The translations under genes were made by a program, and so were the position numbers. This document shows, one piece after another, positions 7,968 to 16,509 of a stretch of 32,753 nt of DNA. The stretch comes from Thermoplasmatota archaeon (GTDB taxonomy: Archaea > Thermoplasmatota > Poseidoniia > Poseidoniales > Poseidoniaceae), in the NCBI GenBank assembly GCA_030830875.1, contig JAURMD010000060.1, positions 1 to 32,753 of the forward strand, given 5' to 3'. How positions within the stretch are numbered: the stretch's first letter is position 1; each line of letters opens with the position of its first letter. A model generated the notes under the pieces. It had not been told where the DNA came from. It was given only the letters and a program-made list of their open reading frames with translations, and did no database searches.

Positions 7968-8993
7968 ATGGGCTGCAACCTGAAGGACCTCGCCACCCCG
8001 GAACGCGTCCGGCTTCCTGACCTCGCAGGACAGCGCGTGGGCATCGACGCCTTCCTGACGGCCTTTCAATTCCTCACCACCATGCGAGATCGTTCCCCGG
8101 AGGGGGACGGCATGCCCCTGCGCGCACCCGACGGCCGGTACGTGGCCCACCTGATGGGGTTCCTGCAGCGTACTGTTTCGTTGCTTGAAGCCAGCATCAT
8201 CCCCGTGTTCGTGTTCGACGGGCCCTCCCCCGCACTGAAGGAGGCTGAACTTGCCGCTCGGCGGGCCAGGCGCGTCGAAGCCGAGGAGCAGTACGCCGCG
8301 GCACGCTCAGCAGGTGACCATCGCCTCGCGCAGAAATTGGCAGCGCGCATCATGCACTATTCCCCAGAAATGGTTGAGGAGACGAAGACGATGCTTGACA
8401 TGCTCGGAGTTCCTTGGGTGGCTGCAGCGGCGGAGGGCGAAGGTCAGGCAGCGGTGATGGCCAAACGCGGTCACCTCGACGTGGTGGCCACGCAGGACTG
8501 GGACGCCTTGCTGTACGGGTCTCCAGTGCTCGTACGGCACCTGATGGCGGACGGAAGCAAGGCCTACGGCAAGGTCATCCATGCTGAACGGATCGATTTG
8601 GCCGCCATGCGCGAGGCCATCGGGTTGAGCCAAGACCAATTGGTTGACCTCGGCATCATGATTGGGACCGATTTCCACCCCGGTGTCCGCGGAGTGGGGC
8701 CGAAAACAGGCCTGAACCTCTTGCTCAAGCATGGAACCCTGGAAGGTGTCTGCGCCGCGAAACAGGTCGAAGTTCCTGACAACCTCGACGAGATTCGGGC
8801 CATCTTCAACCATCATCCCGCGTCGGACACCGATCCGGCCTCCCTCTCGCTGGGGCCGGTCGATGCAACGGGGTTGACGCGTTTTCTTCAGGACGAGCGT
8901 GGGTTCAGCCAGCGCCGCATGGACGACGCCTTTGACCGCCTGAAGAACGCAGGGCGCCTTGGCGGCGGCCAGACATCGTTGTTTTCGTTTTGA
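7968..8993 (+). CDS. fen: Flap endonuclease FEN1
   Basis: A 341-residue structure-specific nuclease that removes 5' flaps during Okazaki-fragment maturation and base-excision repair. The start at ATG 7968 gives the family-typical MG N-terminus. N domain: GIDAFLTAFQFL with D27 and VFVFDGPSPALK with D84. I domain: AEGEGQA (E156, E158), ATQDWDALLYG (D177, D179) and GTDFHPGVRGVGPKTG (D235 plus the helix-hairpin-helix). These acidic residues match the two-metal active site. The C-terminus QTSLFSF resembles a PCNA-interacting peptide, with Phe at the last position as in archaeal FEN1. Length is normal. It is divergent from the tRNA methyltransferase across 79 bases. Family assignment is secure. Confidence 0.95.
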   Translation: MGCNLKDLATPERVRLPDLAGQRVGIDAFLTAFQFLTTMRDRSPEGDGMPLRAPDGRYVAHLMGFLQRTVSLLEASIIPVFVFDGPSPALKEAELAARRARRVEAEEQYAAARSAGDHRLAQKLAARIMHYSPEMVEETKTMLDMLGVPWVAAAAEGEGQAAVMAKRGHLDVVATQDWDALLYGSPVLVRHLMADGSKAYGKVIHAERIDLAAMREAIGLSQDQLVDLGIMIGTDFHPGVRGVGPKTGLNLLLKHGTLEGVCAAKQVEVPDNLDEIRAIFNHHPASDTDPASLSLGPVDATGLTRFLQDERGFSQRRMDDAFDRLKNAGRLGGGQTSLFSF

Positions 8994-9053
8994 GGCGGTC
9001 GCGCAACATTCCTCAGGGCTTTGCTTCCTCAAGGCGTCCGCGGAGTGGACGGG

Positions 9054-9099
9054 TTGATAAGGGTCCATCGCGTCAAACTACTGAACAACGAGTTCAGGA
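9054..9099 (+). promoter_or_regulatory. Putative promoter and operator-like hairpin of the hsp20 gene
   Basis: A TATA-like TTGATAA lies at 9054-9060. About 25 bases further on, at 9081-9097, is a perfect inverted repeat CTGAAC-AACGA-GTTCAG, 2 bases before the ATG at 9100. If transcription starts near 9080-9086 the repeat covers the start site and translation start. This is where archaeal heat-shock repressors such as Phr bind, and also where an RNA hairpin could block ribosome entry. Both readings are inferred from position and symmetry. Confidence 0.45.
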
Positions 9100-9531
9100 A
9101 TGAGAACGATGAACCGACGAACGACGCGAATGAGCACGCCTTGGGATCTTTTTGGGGACGTGGACCGGCTGATGTCCAACCTCTTCGTGCCGATGGCCCG
9201 GCCCGCCCGTGGTCACGGCCACCCCGCCTGGCGGGTTGAGCAGCGTGAGGAGGGATGGGACCTCGAAGTGGACCTTCCAGGCTATGCTCGCGAGGAGGTG
9301 ACCGTGGACGTGGCCGAAGGGGAACTCACCGTGGAAGCACGTCGCGTGGGTGTGGCACCGGAGGACGGTTCCGATGCCCCCGTCTTGCGAGAACACCGCC
9401 TTCGCCTGACCCTGCCCGACGACGTCGATGTGGCGGCGGTCGAAGGTGGACTTGCTGATGGACAACTTCGTCTCCACCTGCCTCGGGTGCTTCCCGTGCT
9501 GCCAGAGAGCCGACGGATCGAACTCGTCTGA
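9100..9531 (+). CDS. Small heat-shock protein, Hsp20/alpha-crystallin family
   Basis: A 143-residue ATP-independent chaperone. The N-terminal arm (MSTPWDLFGDVDRLMSNLF) is followed by an alpha-crystallin domain from about residue 44: WRVEQREEGWDLEVDLPGY, EEVTVDVAEGELTVEA, then LREHRLRLTLPDDVDVAAVEG and LADGQLRLHLPR. The last segments match the A-x-x-x-n-G-v-L motif region of sHSPs in modified form (VEGGLADGQLRL). Three in-frame ATGs exist (9100, 9109, 9130); 9100 is given because it lies just behind the hairpin, but 9109 is equally possible. A C-terminal I-x-I-like anchoring motif is represented only weakly by RRIEL. The gene is followed after 2 bases by the stop of the convergent CoA-transferase gene. 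Confidence 0.9.
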   Translation: MRTMNRRTTRMSTPWDLFGDVDRLMSNLFVPMARPARGHGHPAWRVEQREEGWDLEVDLPGYAREEVTVDVAEGELTVEARRVGVAPEDGSDAPVLREHRLRLTLPDDVDVAAVEGGLADGQLRLHLPRVLPVLPESRRIELV

Positions 9532-9533
9532 GC

Positions 9534-10571
9534 TCAGGCGTGAAAGCGGTGCGGACTCGCCACATGAGGCACCCCTTGCGTTGATGCAACAGCACCGGAT
9601 GCGCTTGATTGTGCATCGGCCAGCGCCTCAAGGATGCTGTTTACAGGGGCGCACGGAACGCCGACCAAGCGCTGTTCGACCTCCACCCTGCTGAGGTTCA
9701 TCACGACCGCCGCCACAGCAGCTTCGACGCGTGCACGGTCCAGCACCCGGCCGGAATTCGTGCTCCAGGCGCCGTCGTCGGGAACGTCCAACGAGAACGC
9801 GTCGACAAGCGTGCTCCATTGTGCGTCTGACCCAACGGCAATCGCCACGTCGCCGTCTGCTGCGGAAAAGACCCGGTAGGGCACGAGGTTCGGATGTGCC
9901 GTACCCATCCGCACGGGCTCCCCGCCCCCGATCAACGCGTTCTGGGCTTGGTTGATGAGCAGGTCCAACGCGCAGTCCCACAGCGACAAGCGAAGCCTCG
10001 CGCCTTGTCCGGTACGCTCCCGACGGTACAGCGCAGCCAGGATTGCAGCGCTGGCATGGAGTCCCGTGGTGACGTCGATCACGGCGACACCAACCTTGGC
10101 CGGCGCTCCCTCGGCATCACCGGTGATGCTCATCAGGCCGCTGCGGGCCTGCATCGCGAGGTCGTATCCCCCCTCGTCCCGGCGTGGTCCGTCGTTGCCG
10201 TAGGCCGTGATGCTGCAGACGATGGCCCGTTCCGGCCATGGTGCGAACCACCTATCGGCCGTTCCCGGGCGGAAGTTCTCGAGGACCACATCGGCGTTCG
10301 CGACCAGTCGGCGCACGTCGTCGACATCCTCCTGCTTGCGGAGGTCCCGTCGGATGATGTGTTTGCCGAGGTTCACCGACGTCCAGTAGGCCGCGACCTC
10401 TTCACCCTCCACGTTCGTGAATGGCGGGCCCCAGCCACGGGTATCGTCGCCCCACGGCGCTTCGATGCGCAGCACGTCGGCGCCAAGGTCCAGCAGCGCC
10501 TTCGCCGCGTAGGGTCCAGCCAGAACCCGGGACAGGTCGAGCACGCGCACGCCCTCCAAGGGTCGGAACAT
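9534..10571 (-). CDS. Class III (CaiB/BaiF) CoA-transferase, short C-terminus
   Basis: A 345-residue family III acyl-CoA transferase, an enzyme class moving CoA between carboxylic acids via an aspartyl-CoA thioester. The family signature is clear: LEGVRVLDLSRVLAGPYAAK at the N-terminus, then VLRIEAPWGDDTRGWGPPF, NADVVLENFRPGTADR, GYDLAMQARSGLMSITG and KVGVAVIDVTTGLHA, where the Asp is the expected catalytic residue. ATG 10571 gives the standard N-terminus; the open frame further upstream to 11018 has no family resemblance and overlaps another gene. The product ends shortly after VASPHRF, about where relatives usually continue for some 30-40 residues, so it may be slightly truncated. The carboxylic acid partners cannot be predicted. 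Confidence 0.88.
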   Translation of the reverse strand: MFRPLEGVRVLDLSRVLAGPYAAKALLDLGADVLRIEAPWGDDTRGWGPPFTNVEGEEVAAYWTSVNLGKHIIRRDLRKQEDVDDVRRLVANADVVLENFRPGTADRWFAPWPERAIVCSITAYGNDGPRRDEGGYDLAMQARSGLMSITGDAEGAPAKVGVAVIDVTTGLHASAAILAALYRRERTGQGARLRLSLWDCALDLLINQAQNALIGGGEPVRMGTAHPNLVPYRVFSAADGDVAIAVGSDAQWSTLVDAFSLDVPDDGAWSTNSGRVLDRARVEAAVAAVVMNLSRVEVEQRLVGVPCAPVNSILEALADAQSSASGAVASTQGVPHVASPHRFHA

Positions 10572-10635
10572 GGCCCGTGCTCGTCCAGACGGTGGATGAA
10601 GCCTCTCCGTCGACTGCAACGGCCTCAGCGTTCTT

Positions 10636-12144
10636 GTGCAGGCGTGCACGCCGAGGACCGTGGAGGAGCGTGGACGCCGTTGGCTCGCCGTTGGCGTGCT
10701 GCTCGTGGTGGTCGCCCTTGTTCGGAACGCACCGGGGCTCGACACGACCCTCCTGCTCGCCGTCGATGAGGACGGGCAGGCTCCGTGGGGCTCTGCTCGA
10801 ACGGTGGACCCGCTGGCCAGCGACCCGGACAGCAGCACTTCGCTGAGCCAAGCGGCGTGGATTGACCCGCTCGGTTTGGGCCTGCTTGGGGTACGGTTGG
10901 TCGGTGTCGCTTCCCTTTCCCTCCTGGCATGGGGGTTGGGGAGCCTTCCACGCTGGCGCGATCCTGAGGCGGCATGGTCGCCGTGGTTGGCGTCCATCGT
11001 CCTGTTGCACCCGGGCATGCTCTTCGCGGTCGGGCGCGGCTACAGCGAGCCGCTGGGAGCCGTGCTGGGAGGCGTCATGCTCCTCGTCACCGTGCATCCA
11101 GCGCTGGCCAAGCGCCCGCTTGCCCAGCGGGCGCCGATCACGGTGGTGGTCGGGACCGCTGCTGCCTCGGCCCTCTTGGCCCTGAAGGGGCTCAATCCAG
11201 CCCTCGCGTTGGGCTGGGGCCTCCTGCTGCTCCTGTGGTTTGCTGCGAAAGCCGCTGGAGGCGGGAAAGGAAACCTTGCGGCCGCTCACCCCTTGGGTCG
11301 ATTGCTCATCATCGCGTTCCTCTGTGGGGTGATGTACACGGGCATGCTTGGTCCGGGCAGCGTTTCCGATGCCATCGAGATGGGCGTGTGGTGGGTCTAC
11401 GTGCCCTTCGCCGTGTTCGACCTGTTCGGGCTCTACCTCCTGCTGGGTGCAGGCCTTTGGGCCTTCCTCGGTACCGCGTCCACGCCCTCAGGACGACGCG
11501 AGGGCGGGTCGATGCTGCTCGTGATCGCCACCCTGCTTGGAGGTTTGTCGGCCTACGTCGCGGCCTTGTGGGCCGTTGAGGGCCAGGCGTGGGACCTTGC
11601 ATGGTGGAAAACGATGGTCGTCCTCGGCAACAACGGAAGGCACGGACTGGTGCTGCTTCCTGCAGCGCTCTGGGCTGCCGTGCAGCTCCGTGGGGACGCA
11701 CCGCTTCCCACCGAACGCATGCATCTCGCCTTCGTGCTCATCCTCCCGTTGGCGGTGCTCGCCGCCGCGCACGGACAGACGCTGTGGACCGACGAAGCGG
11801 CCGAAGCGGCGCTCCCCTACCTCGAGGAGGGCGACGACCTCCTCTTGATTCACAACCCAACCCTCGCCGTGCACTGGTTGTACAGCATGCATCCCGTCCT
11901 GTCCGTGGAAGGCCCCGAAGGGCTTGTTGGCCACTGGCGTGCACCCGATGCAGGATGGGAGGACGAACTGTTCAACGGCAGCGTGCTGCCCAATCGCGGC
12001 GATTTGTCCAGCGTTGCGGTCGTCGTGGTGGCACCCGACCTCGATGTGGCCCTCGAGGGTTGGGTCGAGGTCGACGCGGGCGACGCGCCTTGGATGAACG
12101 GCGGCGGGACGTGGCGCATCCTCGTCCCTGCGGCAAACCCCTAA
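10636..12144 (+). CDS. Polytopic membrane protein, GT-C-glycosyltransferase-like
   Basis: A 502-residue protein not assigned to a named family. It has roughly 11-12 hydrophobic helices: one at about 16-30, then a cluster from about 80 to 385, and a soluble tail of about 110 residues. The first loop after helix 1 contains an acidic D44-E45-D46. The tail starts with a GDDLLLIHNPTLAVHWLY segment. This architecture (acidic residues in loop 1, many helices, C-terminal exterior domain) resembles GT-C lipid-linked-sugar glycosyltransferases, but no diagnostic motif was confirmed. The start is GTG 10636; GTG 10660 (giving MEERGRRWLAVG) is a good alternative because it puts positive charges just before helix 1. 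It is divergent from the CoA-transferase gene with about 64 bases between. Confidence 0.7.
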   Translation: MQACTPRTVEERGRRWLAVGVLLVVVALVRNAPGLDTTLLLAVDEDGQAPWGSARTVDPLASDPDSSTSLSQAAWIDPLGLGLLGVRLVGVASLSLLAWGLGSLPRWRDPEAAWSPWLASIVLLHPGMLFAVGRGYSEPLGAVLGGVMLLVTVHPALAKRPLAQRAPITVVVGTAAASALLALKGLNPALALGWGLLLLLWFAAKAAGGGKGNLAAAHPLGRLLIIAFLCGVMYTGMLGPGSVSDAIEMGVWWVYVPFAVFDLFGLYLLLGAGLWAFLGTASTPSGRREGGSMLLVIATLLGGLSAYVAALWAVEGQAWDLAWWKTMVVLGNNGRHGLVLLPAALWAAVQLRGDAPLPTERMHLAFVLILPLAVLAAAHGQTLWTDEAAEAALPYLEEGDDLLLIHNPTLAVHWLYSMHPVLSVEGPEGLVGHWRAPDAGWEDELFNGSVLPNRGDLSSVAVVVVAPDLDVALEGWVEVDAGDAPWMNGGGTWRILVPAANP

Positions 12145-12193
12145 AGCGGCGCAATCGGAGCATCGCTCGCCCCGAGGGGCACGTGGTGTTCCG

Positions 12194-14125
12194 ATGACCG
12201 TTCGCTATCCCGGAATTCCCGCCATCACCGACGGTGCGGGCAACATCGTGCACGTGGAGACGAACATCACCGAAGGCTCCTGCGCCTACCCCATCACGTC
12301 CTCGACCACGATGGGCGTGGGCTACGGTCAGGCGGTCGCCAACGGCAAGCGCAACCTCTGGGATACCCCCCTGATCTTCATCGAACCTGAGTCCGAGCAC
12401 TCCAGCGCCTCCGCCGCAGAAGGCTACGCGCTCGCGGGCGGTCGGGTGACGAACTTCACCTCCGGCCAAGGCCTCATCCTCATGAAGGAGGTGCTCTATG
12501 TCATCAGCGGCAAGCGCCTCCCCGTCGTCTTCCACATCGGTGCGCGCGCGATGACGAGCCACTCCCTCAATGTGCACGCCGGGCACGACGACATCATGGG
12601 CGTCGCCGACACGGGATGGGGCATCCTCTTCGGTCGCAACGCGACCGAAGCGGGGGACCTCGCGCTCATCGCGCGCCGCGCCGCGGAAGCGTCGTCCACC
12701 CCCTTCTTCAACGTCCAGGACGGTTTCTTGACGACCCACACCACCGAGAACGTGCTCCTGTGCGAGCCCGAATTCATGCAGGAGTTCGTTGGCAATCCGG
12801 CGGACAAGCTCCGCAACCTGATGGACCCAGCGCACCCCATTATGACGGGCGTCGTGCAGAACCAGGATTCGTACATGAAGGGGAAAATCGCTCAACGTTA
12901 CTTTACCGACACCGTGCGGCCTGCCCTCGAGGAAGCCATGGCCCTCTTCAGCAGCGCCACCGGCCGGGAGTATGGGCTCATCGACACCTACCAGATGGAG
13001 GACGCCGAGCACGCCATCGTCGGCATCGGCTCGATGATCGAGACCGCCACCACCGTGGTCGATGCCCTCCGCGCCGAGGGCCGAAAGGTTGGATGCGTCC
13101 ACGTGACCTGCTTCCGCCCCTTCCCCGGGCCAGAGATCGTTCAAGCGGTGGCCAACTGCGCCAGCGTCGCGGTCCTGGAGCGCATGGACGATGGCCTTGC
13201 CAAGGACAACCCGCTGACCGCCGAGATCAAGGCCGCGATGATGGACGCCCTTCAGGGTGCCCCGGGCTACCCTGCGCTCGAACGCGTCCCGCGCGTCCAC
13301 ACCGGCGCGTATGGTCTTGGCTCCCGCGACGTCACCAGCGGCGACATCGTCGCCGTCTTCGACCTGCTCGCTTCGGACGAGGCACCTCGGTATTTCTCCC
13401 TCGGCATTGACCACGAAACGGCCTTGCCTTCCGTGGGTGGATTCGACGGGCGCCCGCACGGGTCGTTCTCGATGCGTGGTCACAGCGTTGGCGGCTTTGG
13501 CTCGGTCACGACGAACAAAGTCATCGCGGACGTGACCGCTGACCTGTTCGGAAAGACCGTGCAGGCCTACCCGAAGTACGGCTCGGAGAAAAAAGGCCTG
13601 CCCACCAACTTCTACCTGACCATCGCGGACGAACGCATCCGCATTCACCACGAACTCGATATCCTCGATTTCGTAGCAGTTCAGGACCGTTTCGCCTTCC
13701 TCAATGGCAACCCGCTGAAGGGCCTGCGTCAAGGCGGAACGGTGTTTCTGCAAACCACCGCCACAAGCGATGAAGACGTGCTGGCCGCGTTGCCCGCTTC
13801 CGCACGTGCGACCATCGCAGAGCATGGCCTCCGCGTGCTGTGGCTCGACACCGCCGCCATCGCCCGCGAGGTGAGCAGCCGCGACGACCTCATCGTCCGC
13901 ATGCAGGGCATCGTCCTGCTCGGCATCTTCCTGCGCAGCACACCCTTCGGCTCAAGCACGGACGAAACCTCCCTCTTCGAAGCCATCGAAGGCAGCCTGC
14001 GCAAGTACTTCGGGAAGAGTGGTGAACAGGTTGTTCAGGACAACCTCACATGCGTCCGTCGAGGGTTCAGTGAAGTCAACGTCATTGAGGCCGGTGCCTC
14101 AGCCGTCGTGGGGGTGAACGCATGA
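12194..14125 (+). CDS. porA: Pyruvate:ferredoxin oxidoreductase, alpha-gamma fused chain
   Basis: A 643-residue chain carrying the alpha and gamma domains of pyruvate:ferredoxin (flavodoxin) oxidoreductase, which converts pyruvate and CoA to acetyl-CoA, CO2 and reduced ferredoxin. The pyrimidine-binding alpha domain begins with TEGSCAYPITSSTTMGVGYG (27-46) and has SHSLNVHAGHDDIMGVADTG (122-141). The domain II-like region follows at about 275-400. The gamma domain starts near 428 with RGHSVGGFGSVTTNK and AYPKYGSEKKGLPTN. The order alpha-II-gamma is that of the first half of bacterial one-chain NifJ. The stop overlaps the start of the next gene in ATGA, so the two subunits are translationally coupled. 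The 2-oxoacid is taken to be pyruvate by similarity, but other oxoacids are possible. Confidence 0.88.
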   Translation: MTVRYPGIPAITDGAGNIVHVETNITEGSCAYPITSSTTMGVGYGQAVANGKRNLWDTPLIFIEPESEHSSASAAEGYALAGGRVTNFTSGQGLILMKEVLYVISGKRLPVVFHIGARAMTSHSLNVHAGHDDIMGVADTGWGILFGRNATEAGDLALIARRAAEASSTPFFNVQDGFLTTHTTENVLLCEPEFMQEFVGNPADKLRNLMDPAHPIMTGVVQNQDSYMKGKIAQRYFTDTVRPALEEAMALFSSATGREYGLIDTYQMEDAEHAIVGIGSMIETATTVVDALRAEGRKVGCVHVTCFRPFPGPEIVQAVANCASVAVLERMDDGLAKDNPLTAEIKAAMMDALQGAPGYPALERVPRVHTGAYGLGSRDVTSGDIVAVFDLLASDEAPRYFSLGIDHETALPSVGGFDGRPHGSFSMRGHSVGGFGSVTTNKVIADVTADLFGKTVQAYPKYGSEKKGLPTNFYLTIADERIRIHHELDILDFVAVQDRFAFLNGNPLKGLRQGGTVFLQTTATSDEDVLAALPASARATIAEHGLRVLWLDTAAIAREVSSRDDLIVRMQGIVLLGIFLRSTPFGSSTDETSLFEAIEGSLRKYFGKSGEQVVQDNLTCVRRGFSEVNVIEAGASAVVGVNA

Positions 14126-15723
14126 CCATTGAACGCGCACGAAAGATGACCGCCCACGACCCTGAATTCTTCGACGTCAAAGACTTCGAACAGCGCATTG
14201 TTGGCTCCTACAACGACGGCAGCGCGGACCATGGACTTCCGGCGGACCCGGTGGTCGGTCGTTCGATCATCGCCGCGGGAAGCGGCCGGTTGCGCGACTT
14301 CTCCTACATCGCGGACGAGATCCCGGCGTTCAAGGCCGACGCGTGCGTCGGATGCATGGACTGTGTGACCATGTGCCCCGACACGGCCATCCTCGGCAAG
14401 GTCGTCTCCGAAGACGACCTGCAGTCCGCCCTTGCGGAGTTCGACGGCGACGTCGAGGCGATGGAAGCGATGTGGCCGAAGGTGCGCAAGTACTGGGACC
14501 AGCGCGAGAAGAAGGGCGACGAACCCGGGCGATTTGGCATTTTCATCGACCCGTCCAAGTGCAAGGGCTGTGCTGAGTGCGTCGACGTGTGCGGTTCCAA
14601 AGAAGCCCTCGCCATGGTGTCGAAGGAAGCCAAGGGGCTCGACCAACATCGCGAAGAATTCGCTTTTTTCACGTCGCTGGGCGACACCAAGCAGGACTTC
14701 GTGAACGAGAAGTCGGTGATGGACATCATGCTCCGCCAAGACGCCCTCGGCTACGTTGGCGGCGCGGGCTCCTGCGCTGGCTGCGGCGAAGGCACGGCCC
14801 TCCGCATGATGGCCGCCGTTCTCGGGTACGACCACGGCAACGAGAATTGGGGCATCGTCAACTCGACCGGATGTTCGACGGTGTACGGCAGCACCTACCC
14901 GTTCAACCCCTGGAGCGTCCCGTGGACGAACTCCCTTTTCGAAAACGGACCCACCGACGCCATGGGTGTGCGGGTCCGCTGGGACCAAATCGGCTGGACC
15001 GACAAGAAACTCTGGGTGATCGGTGGCGATGGCGCGATGTACGACATCGGCTTCGGCGCCCTGTCCCGCATGATGGCCAGCGGCATGGACATCAAGGTCC
15101 TCGTCCTCGACACGCAGGTCTACTCAAACACGGGCGGTCAAACCTCCACGGCATCCTACACCGGCCAGAACGCCAAGTTCTACGCCCACGGTGCGGCCAT
15201 TCCCGGCAAGCAGGAATTCCGAAAGGAACTTGGCGCCATCGCCGCGATGCACCCCAACGTGTACGTGGCGCAGACCGTGACCTCCCTGCCCAACCACTTC
15301 TATCGGGCCATCCGTGAGGCCAACGCCCACAAGGGCCCCGCGGTGGTCTCGGTCTACACCACCTGCCAGCCGGAGCACGGCGTGGCCGACAACGGGGCCT
15401 ACGCGCAAGCCAACCTCGCCTTGCGAAGCCGCGCCTGGCCGATCTTCATCTTCGACCCGTCGAAGGGCCCCCGCTTCCAGGACCGTTGGGACCTTCGAGG
15501 CAACCCAAGCCCGAACAAGGACTGGCACCGCGTCAAGGACGAGAGCGGGGAGTGGCAGGAGGTCAAGTTCCGTGATTTCGCCATCACCGAAGGGCGCTTT
15601 GGCAAGCAATTCAGCAAGGACGGCACGCCCTCGAGCACCATCCTGTTGGCTGAGCAGGACCGCTTGGCCTACTGGAACCGTCTGCAGGACATGGCGGGCA
15701 TCGAGCGCGAAATCGAGGAGTGA
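14122..15723 (+). CDS. porB: Pyruvate:ferredoxin oxidoreductase, delta-beta fused chain
   Basis: A 533-residue partner of the preceding gene. It carries an 8-iron ferredoxin domain with CVGCMDCVTMCP (C75, C78, C81, C85) and CKGCAECVDVCG (C147, C150, C153, C157), then the thiamine-diphosphate beta domain. The latter has the proximal-cluster cysteines GSCAGCGEG (C218, C221) and NSTGCSTVYG (C251), the TPP/Mg motif GGDGAMYDIGFGAL (301-314) and VLDTQVYSNTGGQTS. These match the C-terminal half of NifJ closely. The second ferredoxin motif ends CGS rather than CP. Together the two chains total about 1176 residues, the size of a NifJ monomer. The gene ends directly against the convergent deacetylase gene (stops at 15723 and 15724). 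Confidence 0.9.
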   Translation: MTIERARKMTAHDPEFFDVKDFEQRIVGSYNDGSADHGLPADPVVGRSIIAAGSGRLRDFSYIADEIPAFKADACVGCMDCVTMCPDTAILGKVVSEDDLQSALAEFDGDVEAMEAMWPKVRKYWDQREKKGDEPGRFGIFIDPSKCKGCAECVDVCGSKEALAMVSKEAKGLDQHREEFAFFTSLGDTKQDFVNEKSVMDIMLRQDALGYVGGAGSCAGCGEGTALRMMAAVLGYDHGNENWGIVNSTGCSTVYGSTYPFNPWSVPWTNSLFENGPTDAMGVRVRWDQIGWTDKKLWVIGGDGAMYDIGFGALSRMMASGMDIKVLVLDTQVYSNTGGQTSTASYTGQNAKFYAHGAAIPGKQEFRKELGAIAAMHPNVYVAQTVTSLPNHFYRAIREANAHKGPAVVSVYTTCQPEHGVADNGAYAQANLALRSRAWPIFIFDPSKGPRFQDRWDLRGNPSPNKDWHRVKDESGEWQEVKFRDFAITEGRFGKQFSKDGTPSSTILLAEQDRLAYWNRLQDMAGIEREIEE

Positions 15724-16509
15724 TCACCGCAGCGGAGGGGTCCACGCCCCGTGGTGACGGGCGTGGTCGTCAAGGTGCCAATACACCGTGACCAACGGCC
15801 GAGAGGCGTCCTCAACGACCGGCACCTCCTCGGCCTTCAGCACGTCAGGCAAGGCCCGCCATGCGCGTCGGGCGTTTCGACGAAGCAGCGGCAGATGGAG
15901 GGCTGGGCCGCAGGTTGGCAAACCCTTTCGCACCAACCAGGGGCGTTCAACCAGGCCTGCATCGGTCATCGCCCGCTCCACGTCCGTCCACGAACGCCCG
16001 GGTCCTGCCTTCTTGCGTACGAGGAAGGAAGGGTTCACGGAGGAATCCACGGTCATGCCGACGCCGGCCAGCACCCTCGCCATCCACGGTGCAACGTAGC
16101 CAGATGGAGCGCGAAACCATGGCTGAACGCGGTCACCAAACGCTTCCCGCAATCGATGCATGGACGTTGTGAGCGCGTCGTTGAAGCGGAGTTCGTCGGC
16201 GGGCCAAGCCCCCCAGGCTCGATGGTGAAGCCCGTGGCAGCCCACGGTCACGCCCGGGCGGTTCGTGAGGCTCAGAAGGGCGTCCCGGGAGGCATCGACC
16301 TCGAGTTGATCGGCGATGACGAAGAGCGTGACGGGGACCGATTGACGGTCAAGCCACGCCCCCAACGCTGAGCACGCCGAAAGCCACGCCTCGCTCGGCG
16401 TGCGGTCCACGCCCCGTCCATCGGGTGATGCACTGCGGGTTGGGTGGCCTTGCATCGAGGGCCGGTGATGACGGTCGTCCGTGTCCACGGTCAGCCACGT
16501 GCGGGTCAC
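15724..16509 (-). CDS. NodB-type polysaccharide deacetylase
   Basis: A 261-residue carbohydrate esterase 4-like protein, expected to remove N- or O-acetyl groups from a glycan. NodB motif 1 is TVDTDD (residues 7-12), motif 2 is VGCHGLHH (89-96, the metal-binding H-x3-H form) and motif 3 is RAPSGYVAPWM (133-143), which supply the catalytic Asp, the metal ligands and the substrate groove. No signal peptide is seen, so it may act in the cytoplasm on a precursor or lipid-linked sugar. GTG 16509 is chosen because it overlaps the TGA of the upstream acetyltransferase gene (GTGA) and gives an N-terminus starting right at the first beta strand. It is the last gene of a three-gene operon. Confidence 0.85.
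   Translation of the reverse strand: MTRTWLTVDTDDRHHRPSMQGHPTRSASPDGRGVDRTPSEAWLSACSALGAWLDRQSVPVTLFVIADQLEVDASRDALLSLTNRPGVTVGCHGLHHRAWGAWPADELRFNDALTTSMHRLREAFGDRVQPWFRAPSGYVAPWMARVLAGVGMTVDSSVNPSFLVRKKAGPGRSWTDVERAMTDAGLVERPWLVRKGLPTCGPALHLPLLRRNARRAWRALPDVLKAEEVPVVEDASRPLVTVYWHLDDHARHHGAWTPPLR

Noticed and set aside
10572-11018. N-terminal extension of the CoA-transferase to 11018
   Set aside because: The extension has no family similarity and lies over the divergent membrane-protein gene; ATG 10571 gives the standard family N-terminus.
12169-12180. GCCCC-GA-GGGGC inverted repeat before the PFOR genes as a terminator
   Set aside because: Stem too short and the loop too small to form a convincing terminator.
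11972-13825. A 617-codon open frame on the minus strand opposite the PFOR alpha chain
   Set aside because: The plus-strand frame has clear PFOR motifs throughout; the opposite frame is open only because GC-rich codons rarely give stops in the mirrored frame.
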